DNA of 64,000 bases from Vibrio sp. Hep-1b-8 (GTDB lineage Bacteria; Pseudomonadota; Gammaproteobacteria; Enterobacterales; Vibrionaceae): positions 1 through 64,000 of the forward strand of contig NZ_QEWN01000087.1 in NCBI RefSeq assembly GCF_006124995.1, written 5' to 3'. Numbering within the stretch: the first letter of the stretch is position 1; each line of letters begins with the position of its first letter. The position numbers and the translations under genes were made by a program. This document shows, piece after piece, positions 20,387-34,498 of this stretch. The notes below the pieces were generated by a model that was given only the letters and a program-made list of their open reading frames with translations, had not been told where the DNA came from and made no database searches.

Positions 20387-22001
20387 CGGTATTTTCCTTA
20401 TCTACTGTTAGTTTGGGTCTATCTGGCTGAGATAACATCTCCAGTAAACGCAAGGTCTTTTTCCCTGCAATACCATCCACTGTCAGCCCTTTCCAACGTT
20501 GAAATAGTTCGACTTTCTCTTTTAGCTGTTGATCAAATACAAACGTCGCCGATTTTGGCTGCCCGAGAGCTTGAGATATAAACTGGTCAAGCATCACTAC
20601 CTTCTCACCTTGCATACCTAGCTTGAGCGTTTCGTCCCAATAACCGCGCCAGATATGCCGATATTCACCATGCCAGATGCTTTCTAGCCATTGAGTATCA
20701 AACGCCACCAGCTCATTATTGACCAATAACTTTGCTTTGCTGTTCGAAAGCGCATAGAGAACAGCAAAACGAGCCTGTCCATCAATATTCAGAGTGAGGA
20801 CGACAGGTGTATTGAGTTCAATAAGCTCACTTAATGTGCCGTTCGCCAGTTCACAGCGGAACTGGGAATTGCCATTATCCAAACATAACTGATCCAGTAC
20901 TGAAGCCCGATAGCCCCATACTCGATAAAGATCCGAAATCGCCTGCTCCTGATCGCTCGCTTGCGCCAACTGTGCTTTAAGCTGTTGAGGAAATACCGTC
21001 GTTATCTGTTCAACGTTTTCAACCCTTGGATACTGTTGTTGCAATAACTCAGAGATAGTCGAGCTCACTAGGCTAGGCGTCATTAAATAGACCATCACAG
21101 AGAATAATCCACCTACGCTCATCGCCGTCATATACTTAGCGATGCGTGGCGGTGGATGGCTGCCAATAACTGCCGAGGTTTGAACAGACGCGGTTTGAAA
21201 ACTCATCACTTCATCGCAAGCCTGTTGAACAGTCGTTACCGTCGGATGATTTTCTCCATTCGCATACGCACGCTTTAAACTTGCATCACAGACGAGGTTG
21301 ATTAATCTCGGTATTCCTTGCGTGTTACGCGCGATGTACTTAATTGCATTGGCAGGCAATAAGTCAGGGGGGCCACCTGCAAGAGTAAGCCGGAATCGAA
21401 TGTAATCTCGAGTTTCATCGCTACTTAACGGGAGCAAATGGTATCGCCCCGTAATGCGTTGAGCTAGCTGCCTCAGTTGTGGCATCTGTAGCTTAAGTTG
21501 TAGCTCCGGCTGTCCGATTAAAAGGACTTTGAGAAGTTTCTGACTTTCGGTTTCAAGATTCGTCAGCAACCTTAGCTGCTCAAGAACATCCGCAGATAAA
21601 TGTTGTGCCTCATCAATCACCAGTAAGGTCTGAATCCCCTTAGAGTGATTATCCAGTAAGAACTTATGAATACGTTGGTTAAGCTGCTTAAGTGACGCTT
21701 GCTGCGGATAATCGAGTTCAAACTCATCACATACCGCTTCAAGCAACTCAATATCAGAAAAGGTAGGATTGAGGATTAACCCTGCCTGTGTTGTCTCTGC
21801 TAGAGTATTTAGTATTGAGCGAGCGATGGTCGTTTTACCTGTACCCACTTCACCAGTAAGCATTGCGAAGCCACCGCCTTCTCCAAGACCGGCTTGAATT
21901 TGAAAAATGGCTTCTTTATGGCGGCGACTTTGAAATACAAAACGAGAGTTAGGCACAATCGAAAATGGCAGCTCTGTTAGTGCAAAATATTGTTGATACA
22001 T
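20379..22001 (-). CDS. gspA: General secretion pathway ATPase GspA (ExeA-like)
   Basis: 540 residues. An AAA+ ATPase domain with Walker A GEVGTGKT (about 50-57) and Walker B LLVIDEAQ (about 130), arginine-rich sensor region, one transmembrane helix at about 290-310, then periplasmic domains ending in a peptidoglycan-binding motif (FQRWKGLTVDGIAGKKTLR). It is thought to remodel or bind peptidoglycan so the type II secretin can insert. The ATG at 22001 (MYQQYFALTELPF) gives the family N-terminus; the longer frame adds 22 unsupported residues. Divergent from cca by 88 bp and not attached to the main gsp operon. Confidence 0.93.
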   Translation of the reverse strand: MYQQYFALTELPFSIVPNSRFVFQSRRHKEAIFQIQAGLGEGGGFAMLTGEVGTGKTTIARSILNTLAETTQAGLILNPTFSDIELLEAVCDEFELDYPQQASLKQLNQRIHKFLLDNHSKGIQTLLVIDEAQHLSADVLEQLRLLTNLETESQKLLKVLLIGQPELQLKLQMPQLRQLAQRITGRYHLLPLSSDETRDYIRFRLTLAGGPPDLLPANAIKYIARNTQGIPRLINLVCDASLKRAYANGENHPTVTTVQQACDEVMSFQTASVQTSAVIGSHPPPRIAKYMTAMSVGGLFSVMVYLMTPSLVSSTISELLQQQYPRVENVEQITTVFPQQLKAQLAQASDQEQAISDLYRVWGYRASVLDQLCLDNGNSQFRCELANGTLSELIELNTPVVLTLNIDGQARFAVLYALSNSKAKLLVNNELVAFDTQWLESIWHGEYRHIWRGYWDETLKLGMQGEKVVMLDQFISQALGQPKSATFVFDQQLKEKVELFQRWKGLTVDGIAGKKTLRLLEMLSQPDRPKLTVDKENTDV

Positions 22002-22089
22002 ACTTCTCGTCTCTGGGAATTTGTCGCTAAGGAAAGTACCATTGCTGGCACAATTAGCCAATGGCATTATAGATAAAAGGGAGAGCTAG

Positions 22090-23310
22090 GTGCAAAGATA
22101 CCTTGTTGGTGGTGCAATCCGCGATCAGTTACTCGAGATCGACGTCTATGACAAAGATTGGGTCGTGGTCGGTGCAACACCCGAACAACTACTTGAAAAA
22201 GGCTATACCGCTGTCGGTAAAGATTTCCCTGTATTCCTTCATCCTAAAACGAAAGAGGAACATGCCCTTGCCCGCACCGAACGCAAGATTGGCTCGGGAT
22301 ATACTGGATTTGAGTGTTACTTTGCCGCCGATGTGACTTTAGAAGAAGATCTCCTGCGCCGAGATCTTACTATCAACGCGATGGCACAAGATCCTGATGG
22401 CACCATCATCGATCCATTCAATGGTCAAGCCGATCTAAGAGATCGTATTTTGCGCCATGTCTCTAGTGCCTTTACTGAAGATCCGTTGCGCGTGTTACGC
22501 GTCGCTCGCTTTGCCGGTAAGCTTGATCATTTGGGGTTCAGTGTTGCTGATGAAACTTTAACGCTAATGCGCCAAATCGTACATTCTGGAGAATTGAATA
22601 ACCTTACTCCCGAGCGAGTTTGGCTTGAATGGCAAAAGTCTCTTTCAACCCCCAACCCACAAGTATTTTTATCTGTATTAAGGCAATGTGGTGCTCTTAG
22701 CGTATTGCTTCCTGAACTTGATGCCCTATTCGGTGTGCCTCAGCCAGAAAAATGGCATCCAGAAATAGATACCGGTATTCACACGTTAATGGTCGCTAAG
22801 CAAGCAGCCTTGCTCAGCAACTCGTTACCTGTGCGCTTTGCAGCGCAAGTTCATGACTTAGGCAAAGGTGTCACCCCTCCTTCTGAATGGCCGAGCCATA
22901 AAATGCATTGCCACACAGGACTAAAGTTAATTAAGCAGTTATGCGAACGAGTGAGAGTGCCCAACGAATATCGTGACCTAGCATTGATGGTTTGTGAACA
23001 GCACTCAAATATCCATCGTGCAGCTGAGCTTCGCCCTGAAACCAAACTCAAAGTGCTTAATAAGTTCGATGTATGGCGCAAGCCAGAGCGCCTACAAGAC
23101 ATTCTACTGTGCTGTATGGCCGATAGCCGTGGCAGAACAGGCCATGAAGAGATTGATTACCCGCAAAAAGCGGTTTTTGAGCAAGCCTACCAAGCGGCAT
23201 TATCTGTCGACGTCCAATCAATCATTCAGGATGGCTTTAAAGGTGCGGATATTCGAGAAGAGATGGAAAAACGCAGAGTTACGGCAATTAAAGAACTAGC
23301 CGCTAACTAG
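22090..23310 (+). CDS. cca: CCA tRNA nucleotidyltransferase (multifunctional)
   Basis: Adds and repairs the 3' CCA of tRNAs. Class II nucleotidyltransferase: the P-loop-like [12 protein letters not shown] and the metal-binding DKDW are at the N-terminus, ARTERK and [15 protein letters not shown] follow, and a C-terminal HD domain ([10 protein letters not shown] near residue 252) gives the phosphatase/phosphodiesterase activity known from E. coli. GTG start with GGGAG upstream; 406 residues against 412 in E. coli. Its 3' end faces the duplicated eno tail. Confidence 0.97.
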   Translation: MQRYLVGGAIRDQLLEIDVYDKDWVVVGATPEQLLEKGYTAVGKDFPVFLHPKTKEEHALARTERKIGSGYTGFECYFAADVTLEEDLLRRDLTINAMAQDPDGTIIDPFNGQADLRDRILRHVSSAFTEDPLRVLRVARFAGKLDHLGFSVADETLTLMRQIVHSGELNNLTPERVWLEWQKSLSTPNPQVFLSVLRQCGALSVLLPELDALFGVPQPEKWHPEIDTGIHTLMVAKQAALLSNSLPVRFAAQVHDLGKGVTPPSEWPSHKMHCHTGLKLIKQLCERVRVPNEYRDLALMVCEQHSNIHRAAELRPETKLKVLNKFDVWRKPERLQDILLCCMADSRGRTGHEEIDYPQKAVFEQAYQAALSVDVQSIIQDGFKGADIREEMEKRRVTAIKELAAN

Positions 23311-23355
23311 AATATGAGCTCTTTTAGGCAATAACTCTTACCAACCCTTTCGACA

Positions 23356-23540
23356 GCAACACGGTCAGTACGGTTCATTGTTCTTAGAGCCTTAAACGCA
23401 AAATGCCCCACTAAAAAGTGAGGCATTTATTAGAGCTTTAAGCTAATAATTCAAACTATGAATTATTGACCTTTAACTTCTTTAAGACCGTTGAAAGGAG
23501 CTTTAGCACCTAGAGCTTCTTCGATACGGATTAGTTGGTT
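23356..23540 (-). pseudogene. Duplicated 3' tail of eno with terminator
   Basis: This 185-bp block aligns without gaps to 23561-23745 at an offset of 205 bp, with 11 mismatches counted by eye. It contains, in minus-strand order, the codons of the enolase C-terminus ([20 protein letters not shown] then EVKGQ and stop), the eno terminator hairpin and a further fragment of the sequence encoding SRSDRVA. The duplicate reads GAKAP where intact eno reads GERAP, and it is joined through a 20-bp segment that breaks the frame. It cannot make enolase. Confidence 0.9.
23401..23428 (-). terminator. Second copy of the eno terminator
   Basis: Same 12-bp stem as at 23606-23633, carried in the duplicated tail. 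On the minus strand the loop is TTTT and the stem is followed by TG. Confidence 0.7.
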
Positions 23541-23605
23541 GCTTTCTTTTAGGTATAGCAGCAACACGGTCAGAACGGCTCATTGTTCTTAGAGCCTTAA
23601 ATGCA

Positions 23606-23633
23606 AAATGCCCCACTAAAAAGTGAGGCATTT
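23606..23633 (-). terminator. eno terminator
   Basis: A 12-bp stem with one G-T pair (23606-23617 with 23622-23633) lies about 35 bp past the eno stop codon. Confidence 0.8.
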
Positions 23634-23667
23634 ATTAGAGCTTTAAGCTAATAATTCAAACTATGAA

Positions 23668-26785
<3,118 letters not shown>

Positions 26786-26830
26786 CTGCAATTTTTTATT
26801 TTTTGCTTCAAATCAAATTCGAGTAACGGT

Positions 26831-27634
26831 TTATTCTCCGCTGACCTCTCGTAATTTAACCTCATCCCAAAAGGCATCAAGCTGTTCAAGATTAAAATCA
26901 GTCAGTTGCTTGCCTTGCTCTGTTACCAAACCCTCGACACCTTTAAAACGTCGCATGAATTTAAGATTGGCTTTACTCAAGGCTACTTCTGGGTCTTTAC
27001 CTAAATGACGCGCCAGATTAACCGTCGCAAACAGCAAGTCCCCCAACTCTAACTCAATCTTTTCATCATTAGGCTCAACCTGTAGCGCTTCGTCGATAAC
27101 CTCTTCAATTTCTTCATGAACCTTGCCTACAACAGGGCCAATTGAGTCCCAGTCAAAACCGAATTTCGCGCATTTCTTCTGTATTTTTGTAGCACGCGAA
27201 AGCGCCGGTAGAGAAACTGGTATTGAGTCTAGAATACTTTGCTCACTTTTGCCTACTTGCGCTTTCTCTTTGGCTTTTTCAGCCTCCCAGTTGGCATTAA
27301 TTTGCTCTTCATTCTCAAATTCGATATCCGAAAACACGTGTGGATGGCGACGTGTGAGCTTCTCATTGACCGTATCAACGACCTGCGAAAAGTCGAACAA
27401 GCCCTGCTCTTTAGCCAACTGGCTATAGAAAATAACCTGAAATAACAAGTCACCCAACTCTTCTTTGAGATTTGGCCAATCACGGTTTTGAATCGCATCA
27501 ACCACTTCATATGTCTCTTCGATGGTGTGAGGGACTATGGTGTCGAAGCTCTGTTTCAGATCCCATGGACAACCCTTTTCAGGATCACGCAGCGTTGCCA
27601 TTATCTGTTCTAACTGTTCAATTGGGTGACTCAT
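26831..27634 (-). CDS. mazG: Nucleoside triphosphate pyrophosphohydrolase MazG
   Basis: Hydrolyses non-canonical and canonical NTPs to NMP plus pyrophosphate; in E. coli it also affects ppGpp levels. 267 residues with two MazG repeats. The first has the metal-binding EE-x2-E helix ([10 protein letters not shown], about 39-48) followed by [10 protein letters not shown]; the second shows [10 protein letters not shown] and [17 protein letters not shown] precedes the ATG. It lies downstream of relA, as in E. coli, where mazEF intervenes; no mazEF is present here and the gap holds an ERIC-like repeat. Confidence 0.96.
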   Translation of the reverse strand: MSHPIEQLEQIMATLRDPEKGCPWDLKQSFDTIVPHTIEETYEVVDAIQNRDWPNLKEELGDLLFQVIFYSQLAKEQGLFDFSQVVDTVNEKLTRRHPHVFSDIEFENEEQINANWEAEKAKEKAQVGKSEQSILDSIPVSLPALSRATKIQKKCAKFGFDWDSIGPVVGKVHEEIEEVIDEALQVEPNDEKIELELGDLLFATVNLARHLGKDPEVALSKANLKFMRRFKGVEGLVTEQGKQLTDFNLEQLDAFWDEVKLREVSGE

Positions 27635-27654
27635 CTTTAATCTCTTCCTTTAAA

Positions 27655-27686
27655 CAAAAAGGCGAGTAGCCAAAACCACTCACCTT
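27655..27686 (-). terminator. relA terminator
   Basis: A 9-bp stem with one G-T pair (27659-27667 with 27678-27686) is followed by TTTTTG on the minus strand, just before the mazG ribosome-binding site. Confidence 0.75.
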
Positions 27687-27710
27687 GATTATATGTTGCT
27701 CAGTTCTCTA

Positions 27711-27876
27711 AATAAGTGCAGCTAACGCTGTTAGGGATCCAAATACGACAAACTATTTTTACTAAGTAGTTGGCTCTCCGAACAAGGCAGCAAACTTATG
27801 AGGCTCCTGAGCATAGCTCGTCTATGTGATGGAGCGAGTAAGTGCAGCTAACGCTGTTAGAGAGCCAAATACGACG
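27711..27876. repeat. ERIC-like intergenic repeat, composite
   Basis: In the relA-mazG gap a 37-bp segment occurs twice with 2 mismatches: 27713-27749 and 27839-27875. The inverted pair TTGGCTCTC (27770-27778) and GAGAGCCAA (27860-27868) brackets the inner part. The segments GTGATGGAGCGAGTAAGTGC, AGCTAACGC and ATACGACG, preceded by AAGGCAGCAAAC and GGCTCC, resemble the order of blocks in ERIC elements. I read it as one near-complete ERIC-like element preceded by an extra copy of its right end. No protein frame is evident. Confidence 0.6.
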
Positions 27877-27882
27877 TAAAAA

Positions 27883-30102
27883 TTAGCCTAGGCGTTTTAC
27901 CGACATGACATCTTTTATTTGTTCTACTCGCTTAGACACACGAGACAAGATTTCCACATTGGTCACTTCCAGATCAAAGTCCATGATCGACATTTGAGTA
28001 CGGTAGTCGACACGGCTCTTCACACTGGTCACTTTGATTTTCTCGTTAGCGAACAGGGTTGTGATGTCTTTGAGCAGGCCACCACGTTCCATTGCTTCTA
28101 CTCGCACTGTCAGAATGTATGAGCCGATAAAACCACTGCCCCAGACTGTATCAATGATTCGCTCTGGCGCATGAAGACGTAGCTCTTCCAGTTGCTCACA
28201 GTCGTTGCGGTGTACGGAGATACCACGCCCTTGGGTAATGTAACCTGCGATTTCATCCCCAGGGATTGGCTGACAGCAACGCGCGAGATGAGTCATCAGG
28301 TTATCAACCCCTTCAACGACAACGGCATCTTTCTTTGGTCGGCTCTGAGCCGGAGCTCGGCTTTCTGCTTCTTGCAGTTTTTCGAGGGCTTGCTTATCTT
28401 CCTCTTCTGCCGTCGGCTTATTCACCAAGGCGTTGATGTGGTTAATGATCTGGTTGATACGCAAATCACCACTACCGACACCAACGTAGAGCTCGTCAGC
28501 ACTGTTAACGTTAAAACGTTTCAGCGCATACTGCTCTGCATCTTTTAGTGTCGCACCAATTTTGTTCAGCTCGGTTTCAAGGATCTCTCGACCGGCTTCC
28601 AGGTTCTTCTCGCGGCTCTGTTTGCGGAACCAAGCATTAATCTTAGCGCGAGCACGACCTGAAGTGACGAAGCCCATTGAAGGGTTTAGCCAGTCGCGTG
28701 ATGGATTCGGCTCTTTGGATGTGATGATTTCGACCTGATCACCCATCGCCAGCTTGTGAGTGAACGGTACGATACGTCCCGCGACTTTCGCACCGATACA
28801 GCGATGTCCGACTTCTGAGTGAATATGGTAAGCGAAGTCCAAAGGCGTCGCGCCCATAGGTAAGTCGACGACATCACCATGTGGTGTAAAGGCATAAACG
28901 CGATCATCAAACACCTGGCTGCGCAGTTCATCAAGCATCTCGCCTGAATCTGACATTTCTTCTTGCCAATCCAGCAGCTTACGAAGCCAAGTAATCTTCT
29001 CGTCGTAACCGCTACGGCCACCGCCACCTTCTTTGTATTTCCAGTGTGCGGCCACGCCTAACTCAGAGTCTTCGTGCATATCTTTAGTACGAATCTGAAT
29101 TTCTATCGTCTTACCTTCAGGGCCAAGTATCACGGTATGGATCGATTGGTATCCATTCGGTTTCGGGTTCGCGACGTAGTCGTCAAACTCGCTTGGGAGA
29201 TGCTTGTATTTGGTATGGACAGCACCTAACGCGGCATAACAATCTTGAAGCTTATCAGCAATGATACGTACCGCTCGCACGTCAAATAGCTCATCAAATG
29301 CGAGACCTTTTTTCTGCATTTTTCGCCAAATACTGTAGATATGCTTAGGACGACCACTGACCTCTGCATTGATCGACGAGGCCTTCATCTCTGCCATCAG
29401 GTCATCGACAAAGTCTTGGATATATTTTTCACGCACGATACGGCGTTCAGAAAGTTGCTTAGCTATCTGTTTGTAGGTTTCTGGTTGCTGATAACGGAAC
29501 GCGTAGTCTTCCATTTCCCATTTCAACTGACCAATGCCAAGTCGGTTAGCCAAAGGCGCATAGATATTGGCACACTCTTTTGCTGCCGCTTGACGAACTT
29601 CTTCTGGCGCCTTTTTAACTTCGACTAGGTTAGCAATTCGTTCTGCAAGCTTGATAACCACACAACGGAAATCATCGACCATCGCGAGTAACATGCGACG
29701 AACATTGTCCACTTGCGTTGAGGCAGCACCGCCTTCCATTGTGACGTTTAATTGACCAAGCGCGGCCATCTCTTCAACGCCATCAATCAGCTTGATGGTC
29801 TCTTTACCAAAATCTTCTTCAAATTGCTGTCTATCGTAAGCCCCACTGGTCACCAGCGGAAATAGCAATGCAGCGACTAACGTCGCTTTGTCCATCGACA
29901 AAGTAATCAAGATCTCGATCATTTCCCGACCACGCCACAAAAGCAGTGGGCCTTGATCGTTCCCCTCTAAGATTTCTTCGCCACGACGGTAAACTTCTTT
30001 TAAGCGCTTAGCAATTTTAGGGGCTTGCCCTAAGCTAGCAATCCACTTATCTAGCTCAAACTGTTCGTCTTGATTTAAATGTGCGCTTCTTACCGCAACC
30101 AT
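27883..30102 (-). CDS. relA: ppGpp synthetase I (RelA)
   Basis: Ribosome-associated (p)ppGpp synthetase of the stringent response. 739 residues (E. coli 744). The N-terminal hydrolase-like domain has lost its HD metal site (LLFPLVTSGAYD where SpoT-type enzymes carry HD), so it should be synthetase only. The synthetase domain includes NGYQSIHTVILG; TGS (VYAFTPHGDVVDLPMGATPL), zinc-finger region (ARCCQPIPGDE) and C-terminal ACT follow. AGGACG precedes the ATG. Downstream of rlmD by 73 bp on the same strand, the same order as in E. coli. Confidence 0.98.
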   Translation of the reverse strand: MVAVRSAHLNQDEQFELDKWIASLGQAPKIAKRLKEVYRRGEEILEGNDQGPLLLWRGREMIEILITLSMDKATLVAALLFPLVTSGAYDRQQFEEDFGKETIKLIDGVEEMAALGQLNVTMEGGAASTQVDNVRRMLLAMVDDFRCVVIKLAERIANLVEVKKAPEEVRQAAAKECANIYAPLANRLGIGQLKWEMEDYAFRYQQPETYKQIAKQLSERRIVREKYIQDFVDDLMAEMKASSINAEVSGRPKHIYSIWRKMQKKGLAFDELFDVRAVRIIADKLQDCYAALGAVHTKYKHLPSEFDDYVANPKPNGYQSIHTVILGPEGKTIEIQIRTKDMHEDSELGVAAHWKYKEGGGGRSGYDEKITWLRKLLDWQEEMSDSGEMLDELRSQVFDDRVYAFTPHGDVVDLPMGATPLDFAYHIHSEVGHRCIGAKVAGRIVPFTHKLAMGDQVEIITSKEPNPSRDWLNPSMGFVTSGRARAKINAWFRKQSREKNLEAGREILETELNKIGATLKDAEQYALKRFNVNSADELYVGVGSGDLRINQIINHINALVNKPTAEEEDKQALEKLQEAESRAPAQSRPKKDAVVVEGVDNLMTHLARCCQPIPGDEIAGYITQGRGISVHRNDCEQLEELRLHAPERIIDTVWGSGFIGSYILTVRVEAMERGGLLKDITTLFANEKIKVTSVKSRVDYRTQMSIMDFDLEVTNVEILSRVSKRVEQIKDVMSVKRLG

Positions 30103-30175
30103 TATCTTCGTCCTGTTATATTTTTTATCTTCGATATCCTCAGCATTGAGACTACCAGCCGCTGAGGAAGTTCGT

Positions 30176-31495
30176 TTAATCCTTTACAAAGAGTGCCATC
30201 GACTCTAAATGGCTGGTATGCGGAAACATGTCAAGCATACCCAATTTTTGTAATCTGTAGCCCTGACTTAGCAAGCTTTGCGAATCTCTGGCTAGGGTAG
30301 CAGGATTGCAAGAAACATAAACTACTCGACTTGCACCCAACGCAGAGATTTGCTCAATAATACCACTAGCCCCCGCTCTGGCCGGGTCGAGCAGTATTTT
30401 ATCAAATTTTTCAGCGGCCCAGAGCTGACCAGAAACGTCTTGTTCCAAATTCGCCTGATAAAATGACGCATTGTCTATTTGGTTAAACTGGGCATTGGAT
30501 GCGGCTTTTTCAACCATAACGTCAACACCTTCAACCCCAACGACACTCATCACCTGCTTAGCGATAGGTAAACTGAAATTACCCAGACCGCAGAACAGAT
30601 CCAACACTCTATCTTGAGCCGTCAATTCTAGCCAAGTGATAGCTTGCTGCACCATAGCTTGATTGACCTTCTGGTTTACCTGAATAAAGTTATTCGGCTC
30701 AAATGGAATCGTCACTCCCGCTTCTCGATAGTGTGCCGACTCACCAACAACTCGATTTAGCTGATCACTCTCTGGCATGAGGTAAAGCGCCGCTCCCTGC
30801 TGCTGTGCAAAATCTTCAAGCGCCTGCTGATCTTGTGCTTTTAGAGGCTTTAAGTGGCGCAACACAATCACCTTGGTGTTGTCGCCTTTTACCAATTCTA
30901 AATGACCGATGTTCTCTTGATTGGAGAAACCTCGTAGCAGTGAATACAGCGGAGCAAGCAAAGCATCCAGTTCTGTATCCAACACAGGACAGTGGGTCAC
31001 GTTGACAATATCCTGACTGTTCTTTTTTCTGAAACCAAATTCAAGCTGACGTGTTTTTTTGTTTAGCTTGATACTCACTCGAGCACGACGGCGATAACTC
31101 TGAGAGTCCCCTAAAATTGGCGCGTCCAATTCAATACTTTGCCCAGCAAACTTACTCATTAACTGACTCAACGTCTGTTGCTTATACTCTTGCTGCGCTG
31201 CACTCGATAGGTGCTGCATATTACAGCCCCCACACTCATGATAATGTGCACAGAAAGGTTCAATACGTTGCTGGCTGGGTTGCTGAATTTTGATGAGTTT
31301 GGCTCGTGCAAACTTACTCTTACTTTCTGTCAGCTGCGCCAACACTTGCTCACCGGGCAGAGCACCTTCAATAAAGATAGGTTTGTTATTTTGATAAGCC
31401 ATGCCTGCGCCGTGATGATCGAGTTTTTCAATGGTTAGCGATTGATGCTTAGTATTGAGTTGAGTTTTCTTCTTCGGTTGGAAAAAACGCGCCAT
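30176..31495 (-). CDS. rlmD: 23S rRNA (uracil-1939-C5)-methyltransferase
   Basis: Methylates U1939 of 23S rRNA with S-adenosylmethionine. 439 residues: an N-terminal TRAM domain, an iron-sulfur cluster site with C82, C88, C91 ([14 protein letters not shown]) and a fourth Cys in THCPVLD, then the methyltransferase core with [13 protein letters not shown] and the catalytic cysteine in [17 protein letters not shown] lies 8 nt before the ATG. Divergent from barA with a 219-bp gap, as in E. coli. Confidence 0.98.
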   Translation of the reverse strand: MARFFQPKKKTQLNTKHQSLTIEKLDHHGAGMAYQNNKPIFIEGALPGEQVLAQLTESKSKFARAKLIKIQQPSQQRIEPFCAHYHECGGCNMQHLSSAAQQEYKQQTLSQLMSKFAGQSIELDAPILGDSQSYRRRARVSIKLNKKTRQLEFGFRKKNSQDIVNVTHCPVLDTELDALLAPLYSLLRGFSNQENIGHLELVKGDNTKVIVLRHLKPLKAQDQQALEDFAQQQGAALYLMPESDQLNRVVGESAHYREAGVTIPFEPNNFIQVNQKVNQAMVQQAITWLELTAQDRVLDLFCGLGNFSLPIAKQVMSVVGVEGVDVMVEKAASNAQFNQIDNASFYQANLEQDVSGQLWAAEKFDKILLDPARAGASGIIEQISALGASRVVYVSCNPATLARDSQSLLSQGYRLQKLGMLDMFPHTSHLESMALFVKD

Positions 31496-31714
31496 GCTGT
31501 GTGCCTATTTCTATGGTCTAACGACCTTGTGCTCGAATTGCTTAAAATACCCGTAAGACAAACCTCATCTAGAGGTTATTTAGGTATACGTCCCAAGCTT
31601 TTACGCCTGAATCATTGTCTGAGCCGACTGAGTTGATTATGCTTAAGGACTCGACGACTTCGATTAATTTTGGAAGTCATTTTCCCATATCCACACCACG
31701 ATGTTTAGATAATA

Positions 31715-34498
31715 ATGACAAGATATGGCTTGCGCGCCCGCGTTATTACACTCACGTTAGCACCTACGCTGATTATCGGCCTGCTTTTGAGCGCATTTTT
31801 CTCTTTCAATCGCTATCACGATCTTGAAAAGCAAGTGATCAATTCAGGTTTAAGTATTATCGAACCATTAGCGATCGCGAGTGAAGAGGGGTTAAAAAAT
31901 AATAGCCGCGAGTCAGTGCGCCGAATCATTAGTTATGCACATCGAAAAAATTCTAAGTTTGTTCGAAGCATTGCAGTATTCGATTACAATCATGACCTCT
32001 TTGTTACCTCAAACTTTCACCCCAATTTCGAGCTGCTTACTTTTCCTCGCACGGAACCGATTCCACTATTAGTCAGTTCTGATTTAACAGACAACACCTT
32101 GGTACTTAGAGCGCCTGTGATCGCTGAATCAGGCCTCATGGCGACAATGAAAGATCAGGGAAATAACCCCGCTCTGGGTTATGTCGCGATTGAACTCGAT
32201 TTATCCTCACTTCGTTTGCAGCAGTATCAGGAAATATTTTCGGCTTGCTTAGTACTCTTGATCGGGTTAGGTCTATCCGCCGTCTTCGCTTACCGATTGA
32301 TGTATGACGTGACACGCCCTATCTCCCATATGAAAAACATGGTCGACCGAATTCGTCGCGGTCATCTTGATGTCCGTATCGAAGGTAAGATGCATGGCGA
32401 GTTAGACTCTCTGAAAAATGGTATCAACTCGATGGCGGTGTCACTGTCGGAATATCACGTAGAAATGCAACACAGCATTGACCAAGCAACCTCCGATTTA
32501 CGAGAAACGCTTGAACAGCTAGAAATTCAAAACGTCGAGCTCGACATCGCCAAAAAACGCGCTCAAGAAGCCGCTCGGGTCAAATCCGAGTTTTTGGCCA
32601 ACATGTCCCACGAACTGCGTACCCCTCTTAATGGTGTCATCGGCTTTACTCGACAAATGCTCAAGACAACTCTAACCAATAGCCAAGCCGACTACTTACA
32701 AACGATAGAAAAGTCGGCAAACAACTTACTCAATATCATCAATGACATTTTAGATTTTTCTAAATTGGAAGCGGGTAAACTGGCACTGGAGAACATCCCG
32801 TTTGATTTCCAAGGCTCGCTGGAAGAAGTGGTCAATCTACAGGCCACCAGCGCCCATGAGAAAGGGCTCGAATTAACATTAAAGATCGATCCTAAAATTC
32901 CAGCTGGGTTGGTGGGGGATCCTCTGCGTATTCAACAGGTTCTGACTAACTTAGTCGGTAACTCGATCAAGTTTACAGAACGTGGCAACATCGATATCAG
33001 TGTTGAGATGCGCTCTCAAAAAGATGACTTTGTCGAATTGCAATTTATGGTACGAGATACTGGTATCGGTATTTCAGAGCGTCAGCAATCGCAACTATTC
33101 CAAGCGTTCAGCCAAGCTGATGCCAGTATCTCCAGACGTTATGGCGGTACAGGTCTAGGCTTGGTTATTACGCAAAAACTGGTTAGCCAGATGGGCGGTG
33201 AAATCAGTCTTACCAGTCGCCTCCACCAAGGATCTACCTTCTGGTTTACTTTACGTCTATCGTCAACCGATATGCCAGTCAGTGAGTTGCTAGAAACTCA
33301 AGTACTACGTCAACGCTCATTGCTACTGGTTGAGCCAAACATGCAAGCAGCATCTGTCATTCAGCAGACACTGGTTCAAGAAGGCTTAGTCGTGACTTAT
33401 CGCTCCTCATTACCAGAGGAAGTGGAGAAATATGACTACGTTCTACTCAACCTATCGCCGAGCGGCGATAACGAAGTGGCGACAGTACAGAGCTGGGTGG
33501 AACAAGCGATGCGCTGTGCTCCACACGTCGTCGTTGGTACACCTAGTACCAGCCTCGCGCTATCAGATCACCTGATCCAGAAGTATCATATTCACTGTAT
33601 CACCAAGCCACTCTCTAGACGCAAATTGCTTCAGACTCTGGCGGCGAATCAAGAAAGCGAGCCGTTGCTGGAAAGTGTTACAGAGAATAGAAAAACGCTG
33701 CCACTGACCGTCATGGCTGTCGACGACAACCCTGCCAACTTGAAGCTCATCAGTGCCCTTCTGCAAGAGCGTGTTGACCAAGTCATTACCTGTACCAATG
33801 GTATCGATGCCGTCAAACAAGCAGAAGCTCAGCATTTCGATATTATCCTGATGGACATTCAAATGCCGCATATGGATGGGGTGACCGCGTGTAAGAAGAT
33901 TAAACAAACAGAGTTGAATGCCAACACGCCAGTGATCGCAGTTACTGCTCACGCTATGAGTGGCGAACGTGATCGACTATTGAAAGCAGGCATGGATGAC
34001 TACCTAACCAAACCGATCGAAGAACATGTGCTTCAACAGGTTCTAATGCACTGGAATCCGCATACCAACCAAGAAGAGCTCGAAAAACTCGATATCAGCA
34101 CTTCAGCTGTGATTGAGGAAGTGGTTGAACAAGCTGCTCCAGAGCACAGCAATATGATCATCGATTGGCAAGCGGCACTTAAACAGTCTGCGAATAAAGA
34201 AGATCTCGCACGCGACATGCTACAGATGCTTGTCGACTATGTGCCTGAAGTGAGTGCGATTGTTGAGGGCGCCCTTGAAGATGATCACTTTGACACTAAA
34301 CAGTTGATTCATCATGTGCACAAACTGCATGGCAGTAGCTCTTATTGTGGCGTACCACGACTCAAGAATATCTGTGCAACGATTGAGAAGGAGCTTCGTT
34401 CAGGCTCAAGTATCGAGGACATTGAGCCTGAGTTATTTGAATTGCAGGATGAAATGGAAAAAGTAGTGGCGAGTGCTCAGCCCTACTTAGGCAGCTAG
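31715..34498 (+). CDS. barA: Hybrid sensor kinase BarA/VarS
   Basis: Tripartite kinase that, through UvrY/VarA, activates the Csr small RNAs and carbon/virulence control. 927 residues: transmembrane helices at about 10-30 and 170-192 flank a periplasmic sensor, then HAMP, a histidine kinase with H299 in [16 protein letters not shown] and ATPase motifs DTGIGIS and GGTGLGL, an intermediate degenerate receiver, a receiver near 665-785 ([20 protein letters not shown]) and a C-terminal HPt domain with the His in [11 protein letters not shown]. The ribosome-binding site is weak. The gene ends in a CTAG shared with acpS. Confidence 0.97.
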   Translation: MTRYGLRARVITLTLAPTLIIGLLLSAFFSFNRYHDLEKQVINSGLSIIEPLAIASEEGLKNNSRESVRRIISYAHRKNSKFVRSIAVFDYNHDLFVTSNFHPNFELLTFPRTEPIPLLVSSDLTDNTLVLRAPVIAESGLMATMKDQGNNPALGYVAIELDLSSLRLQQYQEIFSACLVLLIGLGLSAVFAYRLMYDVTRPISHMKNMVDRIRRGHLDVRIEGKMHGELDSLKNGINSMAVSLSEYHVEMQHSIDQATSDLRETLEQLEIQNVELDIAKKRAQEAARVKSEFLANMSHELRTPLNGVIGFTRQMLKTTLTNSQADYLQTIEKSANNLLNIINDILDFSKLEAGKLALENIPFDFQGSLEEVVNLQATSAHEKGLELTLKIDPKIPAGLVGDPLRIQQVLTNLVGNSIKFTERGNIDISVEMRSQKDDFVELQFMVRDTGIGISERQQSQLFQAFSQADASISRRYGGTGLGLVITQKLVSQMGGEISLTSRLHQGSTFWFTLRLSSTDMPVSELLETQVLRQRSLLLVEPNMQAASVIQQTLVQEGLVVTYRSSLPEEVEKYDYVLLNLSPSGDNEVATVQSWVEQAMRCAPHVVVGTPSTSLALSDHLIQKYHIHCITKPLSRRKLLQTLAANQESEPLLESVTENRKTLPLTVMAVDDNPANLKLISALLQERVDQVITCTNGIDAVKQAEAQHFDIILMDIQMPHMDGVTACKKIKQTELNANTPVIAVTAHAMSGERDRLLKAGMDDYLTKPIEEHVLQQVLMHWNPHTNQEELEKLDISTSAVIEEVVEQAAPEHSNMIIDWQAALKQSANKEDLARDMLQMLVDYVPEVSAIVEGALEDDHFDTKQLIHHVHKLHGSSSYCGVPRLKNICATIEKELRSGSSIEDIEPELFELQDEMEKVVASAQPYLGS

